A stretch of DNA of 64,000 nt from Methylomarinum vadi. GTDB taxonomy: Bacteria > Pseudomonadota > Gammaproteobacteria > Methylococcales > Methylomonadaceae. Below, piece by piece: positions 1 to 9,338 of this stretch. The stretch spans positions 1 through 64,000 of the forward strand of contig NZ_JPON01000001.1 in the NCBI RefSeq assembly GCF_000733935.1, given 5' to 3'. A model generated the notes under the pieces. That model was not told the DNA's origin and did no database searches. It saw nothing but the letters and a program-made list of their open reading frames with translations. Made by a program: the position numbers and the translations under genes. Position 1 is the first letter of the stretch, and the number at the start of each line of letters is the position of its first letter.

Positions 1-2
1 AT

Positions 3-374
3 TCCAGTGACTCGATCAAACACGATTTGTCCGCCCACTTTACCTTGTTGCCGTTACTCGACACCACCGGGGGGCCTTCCGTTTATTTCCGGGTACAGGG
101 CTGCGAGACGCGCGTGGGATTTATTTCGCCCCATAGCGCCAATTTTTGCGCGAGTTGCAACCGCGTGCGTTTGACCGCCGAAGGGCGGTTGTTGCTGTGT
201 CTTGGCAACGAACATTCGCTCGACTTGAAGCGGGTGGTCAGGGCCAATCCGGGCGATATGGCGGTACTGAAACACGCCATAATCGAGGCAATGACGATTA
301 AGCCGGAACGACATGAATTCAATATTAACGAACAGCCTGTTATCATGCGCCACATGAACGCCACAGGCGGTTAG
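3..374 (+). CDS. moaA: GTP 3',8-cyclase MoaA, C-terminal part (5' end outside window)
   Basis: This is the C-terminal third of MoaA, the radical-SAM enzyme that converts GTP to 3',8-cyclo-GTP in the first step of molybdenum cofactor synthesis. The motif FISPHSANFCASCNRVRLT and the following LCLG carry the three cysteines (C-x2-C and a later C) that bind the second, C-terminal 4Fe-4S cluster, which holds the GTP. The gene ends with the usual GG tail (NATGG). The reading frame is open to the left edge, so the internal TTG at 27 is not a real start. The part visible is intact. Confidence 0.93.
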   Translation, partial: SSDSIKHDLSAHFTLLPLLDTTGGPSVYFRVQGCETRVGFISPHSANFCASCNRVRLTAEGRLLLCLGNEHSLDLKRVVRANPGDMAVLKHAIIEAMTIKPERHEFNINEQPVIMRHMNATGG

Positions 375-423
375 TCTGGCGCCGGTCCGAGTGTTTTTCT
401 CTGTTTTTTCAGCAGGAGGAATG

Positions 424-778
424 ATGAGTCATAATAAAACCGACCAATTGATTGCCGAGGCGCGGCGCTATAAAGAGGAGAGGGAGAAAGGTTACCGCGA
501 ACAAGCCTTGAAGCTTTACCCCTGGGTTTGCGGCCGTTGCGCGCGCGAGTTCACCCATAAAAAATCTGAGCGAGTTGACGGTGCATCATCGCGACCATAA
601 TCATGACAATAACCCGCAGGACGGCAGCAACTGGGAGCTGTTGTGTTTGTACTGCCATGACAACGAGCACCAACGCTTCGAGGAATTCGTGCGCTATGGC
701 GGCTCTTCGAGCGACAATAAGTCGTCGAGCGGAACGTTCAATCCGTTTGCCGACCTGAAAAACATGATGAAGCAATAG
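424..778 (+). pseudogene. yajD: YajD-family HNH nuclease, frameshifted
   Basis: Two overlapping frames together give one YajD-like HNH protein of about 115 residues. The first part holds YPWVCGRCAREF (first CxxC) and the second holds TVHHRDHNHDNNP, LLCLYCHDNEH (second CxxC plus the HNH histidines) and the family's C-terminal NPFADLKNMM. The frame changes at an A6 run at 559-564; one A fewer restores a continuous protein reading HKNLSELTVHH. A strong AGGAGG at 414-419 precedes ATG 421/424. Either the gene is broken or the run is a sequencing error. The family is a predicted metal-dependent nuclease of unknown role. Confidence 0.85.
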
Positions 779-784
779 CTCGTG

Positions 785-1357
785 ATGGCAAAATGCCCCT
801 GGGCACTTGCCTCAAAATTGGAAGAACACTATCACGACCATGAATGGGGCGTGCCGGTGCATGATGACCGCTTGTTGTTCGAATTCTTGATTTTGGAAGG
901 GGCCCAGGCCGGGCTAAGCTGGCGTACCGTGCTGGCCAAGCGAGAAGCCTACCGCGACGCCTTCGACGGTTTCGATGTCGCAACCGTCGCCGCGTATGAT
1001 GAAGAACGTCTGCAACGATTATTGCAAAATCCCAATCTGATCAGAAACCGTTTGAAGCTGCAGGCCGCCATCGGCAATGCGCAAGCGTTTCTAAGGGTAC
1101 AGCAACGGTTCGGCAGTTTCGATCAATTTATCTGGCAATTCGTCGATGGCAATCCTGTGCAAAACCGGTGGCAACGCATGGAAGAGGTGCCTGCGACGAC
1201 GCCCGAATCGAAAGATATGAGCCGTGCGTTGAAGGGCTTGGGTTTCAAATTTGTCGGTCCGACGATTTGTTATGCTTTCATGCAGGCCGTCGGCATGGTC
1301 AACGACCATGTCCTTTCCTGCTATCGCCACGATCAATTAGCCCCGGAAAAATCCTGA
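785..1357 (+). CDS. tag: DNA-3-methyladenine glycosylase I
   Basis: Tag removes 3-methyladenine from alkylated DNA by cutting the N-glycosidic bond. The 190-residue product has the full family length and the typical features: N-terminal CPWA and a YHDHEWG segment, LFEFLILEGAQAGLSW, and the C-terminal NDHVLSCYRH. The Cys and His residues of these ends form the zinc snap of the family. ATG 785 is preferred to the adjoining GTG 782 because family members begin close to the CPW motif. It follows the yajD-like gene by six bases, so the two may be co-transcribed. Confidence 0.93.
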   Translation: MAKCPWALASKLEEHYHDHEWGVPVHDDRLLFEFLILEGAQAGLSWRTVLAKREAYRDAFDGFDVATVAAYDEERLQRLLQNPNLIRNRLKLQAAIGNAQAFLRVQQRFGSFDQFIWQFVDGNPVQNRWQRMEEVPATTPESKDMSRALKGLGFKFVGPTICYAFMQAVGMVNDHVLSCYRHDQLAPEKS

Positions 1358-1489
1358 TGTTCAATATTTTTCCTATCGACGCCAACCGCTATGCCACTCA
1401 TTGTCATCAGGCAATGAGTCTGGTGGACTTAGATTGCCTCGGTTATGGCTAAAGAGTTGGAACTGGTATATGTTTAATTATCCATCATA

Positions 1490-2078
1490 AGGTTTAAACC
1501 ACCGGCTTTTAGCCGGTCAGCTTTAGCTGTCGATAATTTGCCCAAGGAGGTGGCGATGGACTATAGATACGGCAGCCATACGGTTTACCAAATTGAGTAT
1601 CATTTTGTTTGGGTTACGAAGTATCGTTATAAAGTGCTGAAGGATGAAATAGCCGAAACGAGTGAGAGACTTGGTGCGGCAGGACATGCGAAGCCTTTGA
1701 GATACGGATTATCCAAAGGTGTCGTGAGCAAAGATCATGTGCACATTTTGGTGAGTGCGCCGCCGACTATGGCCCCAAGCGGAAATCATGAGGCGAATCA
1801 AAGGGACGAACTTCGAGAAGCTATCTGTTCGAAGAAGTTCCCGCACTTGAAAAAGCGATATTGGGTCGACATTTTTGGGCCCGCGGTTATTTTTGCCGCC
1901 ACAGTTGGGGCAAATGACTGATGAGATGATAAAGCAATATTTGGAGCATCACTTTGAAACCTAATCCAAACGATAATTTCCAAGATGGAGCCCGACAAGA
2001 CGCGTCGTTTAGTCGACGCGTATCCGGACTTTCAGTCCGTTATTGGAACCCACCCGCTTGAGCGGGTGGTTGTTTAGT
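1490..2078 (+). mobile_element. IS200/IS605-type insertion sequence, decayed
   Basis: A single-gene element of IS200 size. The left side has a hairpin ACCGGCT-TTT-AGCCGGT at 1501-1517. The right side has hairpins at 2001-2020, 2025-2039 and 2050-2069, the last being CCACCCGCT-TG-AGCGGGTGG followed by TTGTTTAG. Such subterminal hairpins, and the lack of terminal inverted repeats, are what single-stranded Y1 transposition needs. The outer limits are approximate because this family makes no target duplication. Confidence 0.75.
1556..1964 (+). pseudogene. IS200-like Y1 transposase TnpA, multiple frameshifts
   Basis: The start is ATG 1556 after AAGGAGGTGGCG. The first 40 codons are intact (YHFVWVTKYRYKVL), as is KGVVSKDHVHILVSAPP, which carries the HUH metal-binding pair HVH. 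In between and afterwards the frame is lost several times. Removing single duplicated bases restores family sequence, for example ERLVRQTCEAFEIRIIKG and PSEIMRRIKGRTS. The nucleophile region survives only out of frame near 1905-1950 (MTDEMIKQYLEHHFE). As read here it cannot make a working transposase. Confidence 0.8.
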
Positions 2079-2106
2079 ATTCCATTGGCCCGCTTGGTCA
2101 GTAAAC

Positions 2107-2684
2107 ATGCCAACCTCCCAGGCCAGACACAAAAGTATTGAGCAACAACTGCCTTGCTCTCATTGAATCCAGCCGCACCTTGCTTGTTGTCCACTTACCT
2201 CGTCGGAAGGGGAGGAGCGGATATCGGTTACGCCCCTTATGTCAGGGATGGACTCGCGTTTTTATCTGTATGTCAGCGACTTGGCCCGCCATACCGCGAA
2301 TATGCTGAGTACTTTGCAGGCACGCGGTTATGTTTATTCAGCCGGAGGCGGAGTGTCGTAACGTATTCGCCCGGGAACGAGTGGTTTTTAGACTGCCGTG
2401 TGCGGGAAATCGGGCGCTCGGATACCCTTTATGAGCGCCAGTTACTGGCGATGCAGCATAAATTCGGAGAAACGGTGACCTTATTGCGGTCGTTACCGGA
2501 TTTTCATTTGCTGCAATTGCAGGCGGCCAGCGGTCGATACATAGCCGGTTTTTGGTCAGGCTTATGCGATCGATACAGCAACCGGATCGTTGATTGTGAC
2601 AGCCCGCGATGGCTAAACCACCTCGGGGAAGTGATGAACCATAATCGGGCAGTTTTAATATTGCGGAAGATTAATGAGGCATAG
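2107..2684 (+). pseudogene. HugZ-like/pyridoxamine-phosphate-oxidase-fold protein, frameshifted
   Basis: The pieces of three frames reassemble into a HugZ-type split-barrel flavin or haem-binding protein. Visible pieces are LSNNCLALIESSRTLL, ADIGYAPYVRDG, FYLYVSDLARHTANML, AECRNVFARER, VREIGRSDTLYERQ, and an in-frame stretch MQHKFGETVTLLRSLPDF-HLL that is diagnostic. Each break is a one-base run-length change, for example T5 instead of T4 in the segment encoding FYLYV near 2260. The protein would handle haem iron or a flavin substrate, but as read it is broken. The assignment comes from remembered family sequence. Confidence 0.6.
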
Positions 2685-3050
2685 GCTAGGCCGTTATCTT
2701 ATATTTCCTGCCGGGATTTTCTTTGGGCACGAGGGCGGATATACGGCGTAGCGAGGATCTTGTAGATTTGCTCCTGTCATTTATGCATCGATACTTATAG
2801 CCATCAATCATGCAAGTGAGAAGCCTGGGTGCTGCGGAGCGGAATCCGGGATGGCCTGGTTTCGAAGTCCCGCATTCCGCGATGCTTCATACGGGCTTCG
2901 AGGCTTAAAGTGCCTAGATAATTAATATCGGCTAGCAAAACCCGGAATTTTATATTGTTACCGTAACGTTGATTTGTTACCTTGATCAAATTTGCCTGGC
3001 GACGATTAAACATTCAGTACAGCCATCATTCTTCAAAAAAAGGCATGCAG
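2685..3050 (+). other. Intergenic stretch with one hairpin
   Basis: No convincing gene is visible here. An imperfect inverted repeat, GCGGAATCCGGGA at 2839-2851 against TCCCGCATTCCGC at 2868-2880, could form a 12-of-13-bp stem and may be a dispersed repeat or a transcription end. Because the flanking sequence is rich in one-base indels, short coding remnants could be hidden. Confidence 0.5.
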
Positions 3051-6000
3051 CTCCGTTTAAGCGAACCCCTATCATTTTAATTTCGATTTATGCGTGCCGC
3101 TATTTCATCGGCGGTTACCTCGGTATGTTGTTGGCAACGCCTCCGAGCAATGCCAGTCCGGTTTGCCGCCGCTGCGTTGCCTGGCCGGTTTTTATTACAC
3201 GGGGGGGCAGGTTTTTCCGCGCATTTTTTAGGTGCCTTGGCTGGCTCAACTCTATTCGTTATGGATTCGGTCAAGTGCCGTTACGCGTAATCGTCTCTCT
3301 GAGCGTTGCGTGTGGTGATCGCTCTGGCATCTTGTATGCAGGGATTTATCGGCTAACGCATTGATCAAACGTTTTGTCGGCGAGCATGACCCTTTGATCG
3401 AAGACAAGAATATTCTCACTTTTTTACTACTGGGCGGACCGGTTAGCTGCATGTTATCGGCTTCTGTCGTATCACTCTTCTGTATTCCAGAAAGGTCATC
3501 GCGGCCGATGATTTCTGGGGTAAGTTGGGGGACTTGGGTGGGTCGGCGATACGATCGGCGTATTGATTTTTCACGCCTTTTATTTTGTTGATTCGCCGGT
3601 AAAACCGACAGTTTTTGGAAGCCTTCGCCAGTGCTTTCATCCTTATCCGTTGTTGGTTTTATTAATCCATGGTAGTCGCTGTTTTCAGATACAGCCAACA
3701 GCTGGAGAAGGATAGAGTTACGGCCGAGTTTCAGCGCAGGTTTCCGGTTAAAACAGCACGATCGAAAATGAAATCAGGGATCATCTCACGGTCAATCGAA
3801 CTTTGAAAGCCTTGTTCGATAGTTCGGAAAAAGTCGATTCACGAAGTATTTCATCGATTTAGCTTGCCGCTGGTCAATCGCTTGTCGAGTATTTTGGCCT
3901 TGGAATGGATAGCCGAAAATCAAGGGTGGGACGACCGTGCGCGTCGGAACGAAAACAAAAACATTATCATCACCGAAGTCGATGGAAAATAACGTCTCAG
4001 TCAAGGCTGCGCGGCGCCAAATATATTTCCCGATTGTCTATGCCGAACCCCATCGACAAAACGGAAAAGTCGTAGGGGTTCGATGTTGCCTCGAGACTGG
4101 AGTCCCATGCGTTGCTTTACCGGATCATCGATTCCGGTAAAACGCTGGCAACCCAAGGCATTCATCTGTTGCAGCTGCCGGCCGAACAATTCGGCGTCAT
4201 TTTGTATTCGCCGGTCTATGAAAAGAATGTTCCGCTGGATACGGTAGAGCAGCGAAGACAGGCATTTCAGGGGATGGTGGCGAGTGTTTTCAGCGTCGAT
4301 GGAATTGGTCAAGGAAGCGGTCCAAAATATGCCGCCGATGTCCATTTGAACTTGATCATCAGCGATGATGCTTGCTTTTGTATAAATCCCCTGAAGCCGA
4401 TGACGATGACCGGTTTGTCTTTTTCCGAACATGAACAATCGTTGGTCGATAAGGCTGGCGGGAAGACGGTGGCAAGTAAGCTATCGCCCATCGCAACCAG
4501 TTTCTTATGCCAGCCAACAGACTTGGCGACGGTGGTGGTTGTTGTTGGCAGGGTTTGGTCTTGACCCAGTCTGATTGGCATGGGGACTGATGCTGTTGAC
4601 GGGCAGGGCCGCGAGAGTCGAGGAATTAGTCAGAATCAAGACCCATGACCTGGAAAACGTCAACCGCCATCTGAACCAGGAAATAGTCAAACGGCAAAAG
4701 CTGCAGATCGAGCAGAGTAGCCGCAATAGGGTGTTGGAGCAATTGGCCCAAGGAGACAGTTTGGAAAATATTTTGCAACGGATTGCCTTGGACGCGGAAA
4801 AGCAGCAAGAAGGCATGTTGTGCTCGATTTTGTTGCTCGATGCCGATAAACATCGTTTGTGTAATGGCGCCTCGCCAAATTTACCCGCTTTTTATACGAA
4901 GGCCATCGAGGGTATTGGCATCGGCGAAGGGATTGGCTCCTGCGGTACCGCGGCGTTTAGAAAAGAGACGGTCATCGTCGAAGATATATTGAGCCACCTT
5001 TTTGGCAAGGCTTTCGTAGTTTGATGTTGCAGACGGAATTGCGAGCCTGCTGGTCCGAACCCATCATTTCCTCGAAAAATACCGTGTTGGGCACTTTCGC
5101 GATTTATTACCATAAACCCCATAGCCCGACGCGAGAGGACATCAAATTCATTAAACGAATGGCGCAATTATCGGCTATTGCCATCGAACAGAAAAATAAC
5201 GAAAGTGAATTGCGTATTGCCGCGACGACGTTTCAGTCGCAAGAGGCGATCATGGTCACCGACCATAAAGGTACTATTCTGAGGGTCAACGACGCTTTCA
5301 CTAAGATTACCGGTTACAGTGAAACGGAAGCGGTCGGGCAAAATCCCAGAATGTTGTCCTCCAATCAATATTCCGTAGGCTTTTATCGGCAGATGTTCAA
5401 GACGTTGCGTAAGGAAGGACGGTGGCAAGGGGAAATCTGGAATCGGCGCAAGAATGGCGAAATTTATCCCGAATGGTTGATGGTGACGGCGGTCGAGAAT
5501 GATCGTGACGTCGTCAGCCACTATGTCGCTATTTTTTCCGATATTACCGAAAAAAAAGCGGCGGAAAAGGAAATTCACGACCTGGCATTTTATGACCCCT
5601 TGACCGGTTTGCCCAATCGCCGCTTGTTGCTAGATAGGCTGCAACATGAAATCGTAGCCGCCAAGAGGCATCGCCATTTCGGCGCCTTGTTTTTTTCTGG
5701 ATCTCGATCATTTCAAGCGACTCAACGATTCCCTGGGGCATCAGGTCGGCGATGAGCTTTTGATTCAAGTCGCTCAACGTATTAGCACGCTGCTGCGGGA
5801 GGAAGATACCGCCTGTCGCTTGGGCGGGGATGAATTTATCGTGCTGGTGGCAGGTCAGGGGAAAAGCTTGGAACAAGCGACCGACCATGCCGCGATACTG
5901 GCGGAAAAAATTCGCGATGTTATCAATCAACCTTTTATGCTACGCGGCAGTTCCCACCATTTCACCACCAGCATCGGTGTTTCCATTTATCCCGATATCA

Positions 6001-6878
6001 CCGAACAGCCCGAAGCCGTCATTCAGCAGGCCGATACCGCCATGTACCGGGCCAAGGAAATGGGCCGTAACAGCATTAGTTTCTTTCGCCCCAGTATGCA
6101 AAAACTTGCCGACCAGCGTTTGATTCTGGAAAAAGAAATGCGCGAGGCGTTGCTCGACGGCCATTTCGCATTGTTTTATCAACCCCAGGTCGACCGCGAC
6201 GGCCGGATCGTCAGTGTGGAAGCCTTAATTCGCTGGCGAAATCCCGAAAAAGGCATGATATCGCCCGCCGATTTCATTCCAGTCGCGGAAGAAACCCAGT
6301 TGATTTTGCCGATCGGGTCATGGGTGCTCAATGAGGCCTGCCGGCAAATTAACTTTTGGGACAATGAAAACCGCTATATCGGCCATGTCGCCGTCAACGT
6401 GAGCTCGCGCCAGTTTCGTCAGCCCGATTTTGTCGAACAAGTCGAAAATATCCTGGTGGAAACTGGAATAGAGGCCAGTCGATTGATGATCGAACTGACC
6501 GAGGGCGTCGTTATCGACAATATTGAAGATACGGTCGATAAAATGCAGGCTCTGAAAAGAATGGGAGTCGGTATCTCGATCGACGACTTTGGCACGGGTT
6601 ATTCCTCCTTGTCTTATTTGAAGCAATTGCCGATAAGCCAGCTAAAAATCGACCAGAATTTCGTCAGAGACATCGTCAGTGATCCGAACGATGCCGTGAT
6701 CGTCGAAACCATCATTAACATGGCGCATAACCTGGAATTGAATGTCATTGCCGAAGGGGTGGAAAACCAAGCGCAGATGGATTATCTGCTAGCCAAGGGT
6801 TGCGTTCATTTTCAAGGCTATTTCTTCGGCCGGCCTGTCGAGGCCTCTGAACTTGAAATAAGGGAAGTCGGTAGATGA
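3050..6878 (+). pseudogene. MASE1-CHASE-GAF-PAS-GGDEF-EAL cyclic-di-GMP protein, many frameshifts
   Basis: The pieces in order are: MASE1 membrane domain (about 3100-3700; LLLGGPVSCMLSA), periplasmic CHASE domain (about 3890-4500; YFPIVYAEP, FGVILYSPVYEKN), membrane segment, coiled coil, GAF (about 4700-5190; GIGSCGTAAFRKE, LRACWSEPI), PAS (5200-5560), GGDEF (5580-6090; RLGGDEFIVLV) and EAL (6140-6870; VEALIRWRNPEKG, DDFGTGYSSL). Breaks that I can place include G4 at 4075-4078, a missing C near 4997 and T7 at 5690-5696; the MASE1 part has more. Catalytic GGDEF and EAL residues are present, so the intact protein would make and/or hydrolyse c-di-GMP. From 5760 the frame is open to the end. The upstream limit is approximate. 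Confidence 0.8.
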
Positions 6879-7255
6879 AGAAATTCCGACGTATTTTGCT
6901 GGCGGTGATGTTTTTGGCGGGGTGTGAAGCGTCCGGGCAAGGTTACCTGTCGCAACAGAAATTGCTACAAATGATTAATCGATCGGCGTCGCCCGTGGTC
7001 GTCGATGTGCGCTCGCAAAGGGAATATCAAGCCGGACATGTGCCGGGCGCGCTTCATGTCCCTTTTTGGACGGCCTTTACCACGCAACGATTGGTTAAAG
7101 TGAATAAGGAACGGCTATTGGTGCTGTATTGCGAACACGGGCCCAGGGCGGGGGTGGCCAAACTGGCTTTCAGCTTGGCCGGATATCAACATGTCGTTTA
7201 TCTGGCCGGACATATGTCGGCCTGGCGCGAGGCCGGTCTGCCAATGGAAAAATAA
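6875..7255 (+). CDS. Rhodanese-like lipoprotein
   Basis: A single rhodanese domain of about 110 residues behind a lipoprotein signal: basic start MKKFRR, hydrophobic stretch, and lipobox FLAGC with Cys17. The active-site loop is YCEHGPRAG, with the sulfur-carrying cysteine; the DVRSQREYQAGHVPGALHVPF segment is typical. The start codon overlaps the stop of the EAL gene by four bases (ATGA), so translation is probably coupled. It should sit in the periplasm anchored to a membrane, and could pass sulfane sulfur or sense cyanide or thiosulfate. The substrate is not known. Confidence 0.85.
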   Translation: MKKFRRILLAVMFLAGCEASGQGYLSQQKLLQMINRSASPVVVDVRSQREYQAGHVPGALHVPFWTAFTTQRLVKVNKERLLVLYCEHGPRAGVAKLAFSLAGYQHVVYLAGHMSAWREAGLPMEK

Positions 7256-7370
7256 AGTTTTCTACACGTAAGCGGTAAAGAAAATTTGTCCGCGATTGCC
7301 GGTCAACTCCTAGAAATTCCTCCTAGCTAGGTGGCAACTTTATAACGCTACCACAAACACGCAGCTAAGT

Positions 7371-8024
7371 TTAATTGTTAGTTATGGTTTGCTGTTTGCG
7401 GTTCGGCGCCACGCTACCGTTGAGAAACAATTCCACCGCCTGCTGTACCCAGTCCTCGATCTCGTCTTCATTGGGTATTGGAGCTAGACCGAGCTGAAGT
7501 TTATGGAAGCGTTCATTACGTAGACAACTGAGGAAATGGTCGGCCAGGCGTTGTGGATTAAGCTCGACAAAATAGCCCGTTCGTTGATGTTTGCTAAAAA
7601 ACGCCGTTAGTCTATCCAGTGTTCTTTGTGGTCCCTGTTCATAAAATTGAGACGCTAACTCCGGGAAGCGCAACGATTCGCCAGTCAGTATCGTACGGAT
7701 GCGCACCGCATCCGGTTGCGTAATGCGGCTGATAAATTGCCGCGCAAACGCCAGTAAGGCTTCTCGTGGTTCGCCAATTTCGGGTAGGCTGTCGACAAAT
7801 TGATCGCTACACCGTCTGATCACGGCACCGATCAAGCCCGCCTTGTTGCCGAAATGAGAATAAATCGTGCGCATGGAAACATGGGCTTCGCGGGCAACCG
7901 TTTCCATACTGAGATTACCGTAGCCGTGCTCCAAAAATAACTGCAAGGCGCTGTCTAGCACCCGTTCGCGGCTCTGAGATTCCTGCCCTTTTGGAGGGCG
8001 TCCGCATTTAATCATGCTGAACAT
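7371..8024 (-). CDS. TetR/AcrR-family repressor of the adjacent efflux operon
   Basis: The product is 217 residues, or 214 from the second Met. The N-terminal HTH spans about residues 18-65 (ERVLDSALQLFLEHG, METVAREAHVSMRTIYSHFGNK), and the C-terminal ligand domain has the AcrR/RutR-like TFR layout. It is divergent from the RND operon, with its start 183 bases from the preferred start of the adaptor gene. A palindrome at 8070-8085 between them is the likely operator. By analogy with AcrR and NalC-like proteins it would block the pump operon until a drug or metabolite binds. The ligand cannot be told from sequence. Confidence 0.88.
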   Translation of the reverse strand: MFSMIKCGRPPKGQESQSRERVLDSALQLFLEHGYGNLSMETVAREAHVSMRTIYSHFGNKAGLIGAVIRRCSDQFVDSLPEIGEPREALLAFARQFISRITQPDAVRIRTILTGESLRFPELASQFYEQGPQRTLDRLTAFFSKHQRTGYFVELNPQRLADHFLSCLRNERFHKLQLGLAPIPNEDEIEDWVQQAVELFLNGSVAPNRKQQTITNN

Positions 8025-8069
8025 TATTGAAATTGATTGACATAGAGAAGAATGATACCTAAATTAAAC

Positions 8070-8085
8070 GGTAATATAAATTACC
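8070..8085. promoter_or_regulatory. Candidate operator for the TetR-type repressor
   Basis: GGTAATATAAATTACC is a perfect 6-bp inverted repeat with a 4-bp spacer in AT-rich DNA between the repressor gene and the efflux operon. The size and position fit a TetR-family operator overlapping divergent promoters. It also argues that translation of the adaptor starts downstream of it (8208) and not at the ATG at 8052. Confidence 0.55.
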
Positions 8086-8207
8086 ATTTAAAAACTTGCC
8101 GCGACCGAGGCGTTCATGGGATGAAACAACATATCTATCCATTAAGGACCAAAAAACTGAAAGGTTCCATCATTCTCCCTTATTTTCAAGGTATTAACGG
8201 GGACCGA

Positions 8208-9335
8208 ATGGTGGTTCCTTTTATTTTTTGGGCATTGTTCCCGCTCGTGCTATTGACCGGTTGTGGCGGCAACGATCAGAAACCGGAGGCGCAGCAAGGT
8301 CCGCCCCCCAAGGTAAAAGTCGCTTATCCGTTGCGCCGCGAGGTCAGCGAATGGGATGAATTCACCGGCCGCATCGAGGCGGTCGATTCGGTCGAAGTCA
8401 GGGCGAGGGTCAGCGGATACCTGGAGAAAATCAATTTCGTTGCCGGTCAGAAAGTGAAAAAAGGCGACCTGTTGTTTTTGATCGACCCAAAGCCATTCCA
8501 GGCGCAATTGAATCTGACGCAAGCCGAATTGGAACGAACCCAAACGAAACGAGAATTGGCGAAAAACGACCTGGCCCGGGCCGAAGGCTTGTTGAAGGCG
8601 AAGGCGATTTCCGGCGAGGAATACGACAGCCGCAATAAAGGCTATCGCGAGGCGGTCGCCGCGGTGCGCGCAGCCGAGGCCAGCGTTTATGCGGCGCGTT
8701 TAAATCTGCAATACTGTGAAATACTGGCGCCAATAGACGGCCGGGTCGGGCGAGAACTGATCACCCAAGGCAACCTGGTCAATGGCGGCGGCGAGGCCAC
8801 CCTGTTGACCACGATCGTTTCCACCGATCCGCTCTATGTTTACGTCGATGCCGATGAACGTTCGATCTTGCGTTACAAACGCCAGCATGGACCGTCCCTG
8901 GAAGGTGTCGAGGCGCAATTGGAGGTGGCCGACGAGGAAGGGTTCCCTCATCATGGCAGAATCGATTATATCGCTCCCAGCGCCGATCCCGAAACGGGGA
9001 CCGTCAAGCTGCGTGGAGTGTTCGCCAATGCCGACGAATTACTGAGTCCTGGTTTTTTCGCCCGTATGCGCATCCGCGCCAGTGAGCCTTATAACGCCTT
9101 GTTGCTGCCGGACCGCGCGCTCGCCACCGATCAGGCGCAACGCTTCGTTTGGGTGCTGAACCAGGAGGACAAGGCCGAATACCGCAGGATTACTCCCGGC
9201 GCCCATGTCGGTAACTTGCGCGTCATCAAGGAAGGATTGACCGGTCAGGACCGGGTCGTAATCGAGGGGCTGCAAAAGATCAGGCCCGGCGTCAAGGTGA
9301 GTCCCGAACAAATCACCGTGGGCGGAGAACAATAA
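8208..9335 (+). CDS. RND efflux periplasmic adaptor lipoprotein (AcrA/MexA type)
   Basis: A membrane fusion protein that bridges the inner-membrane pump and the outer-membrane channel. Features from the preferred start are a lipoprotein signal MVVPFIFWALFPLVLLTGC with lipobox LTGC, a first barrel-sandwich half (VEVRARVSGYLEKINF), a coiled-coil hairpin (about 75-150), the second half (ILAPIDGRVGREL), a beta-barrel and a membrane-proximal domain. The frame is open to an ATG at 8052, but 8208 places the signal peptide at the N-terminus, follows GGGGA and lies downstream of the putative operator. The pump gene follows after three bases. Confidence 0.92.
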   Translation: MVVPFIFWALFPLVLLTGCGGNDQKPEAQQGPPPKVKVAYPLRREVSEWDEFTGRIEAVDSVEVRARVSGYLEKINFVAGQKVKKGDLLFLIDPKPFQAQLNLTQAELERTQTKRELAKNDLARAEGLLKAKAISGEEYDSRNKGYREAVAAVRAAEASVYAARLNLQYCEILAPIDGRVGRELITQGNLVNGGGEATLLTTIVSTDPLYVYVDADERSILRYKRQHGPSLEGVEAQLEVADEEGFPHHGRIDYIAPSADPETGTVKLRGVFANADELLSPGFFARMRIRASEPYNALLLPDRALATDQAQRFVWVLNQEDKAEYRRITPGAHVGNLRVIKEGLTGQDRVVIEGLQKIRPGVKVSPEQITVGGEQ

Positions 9336-9338
9336 GCC

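Noticed and set aside
1168-1452. 94-codon frame overlapping the end of tag
   Set aside because: It overlaps an intact gene in another frame and lacks a ribosome site.
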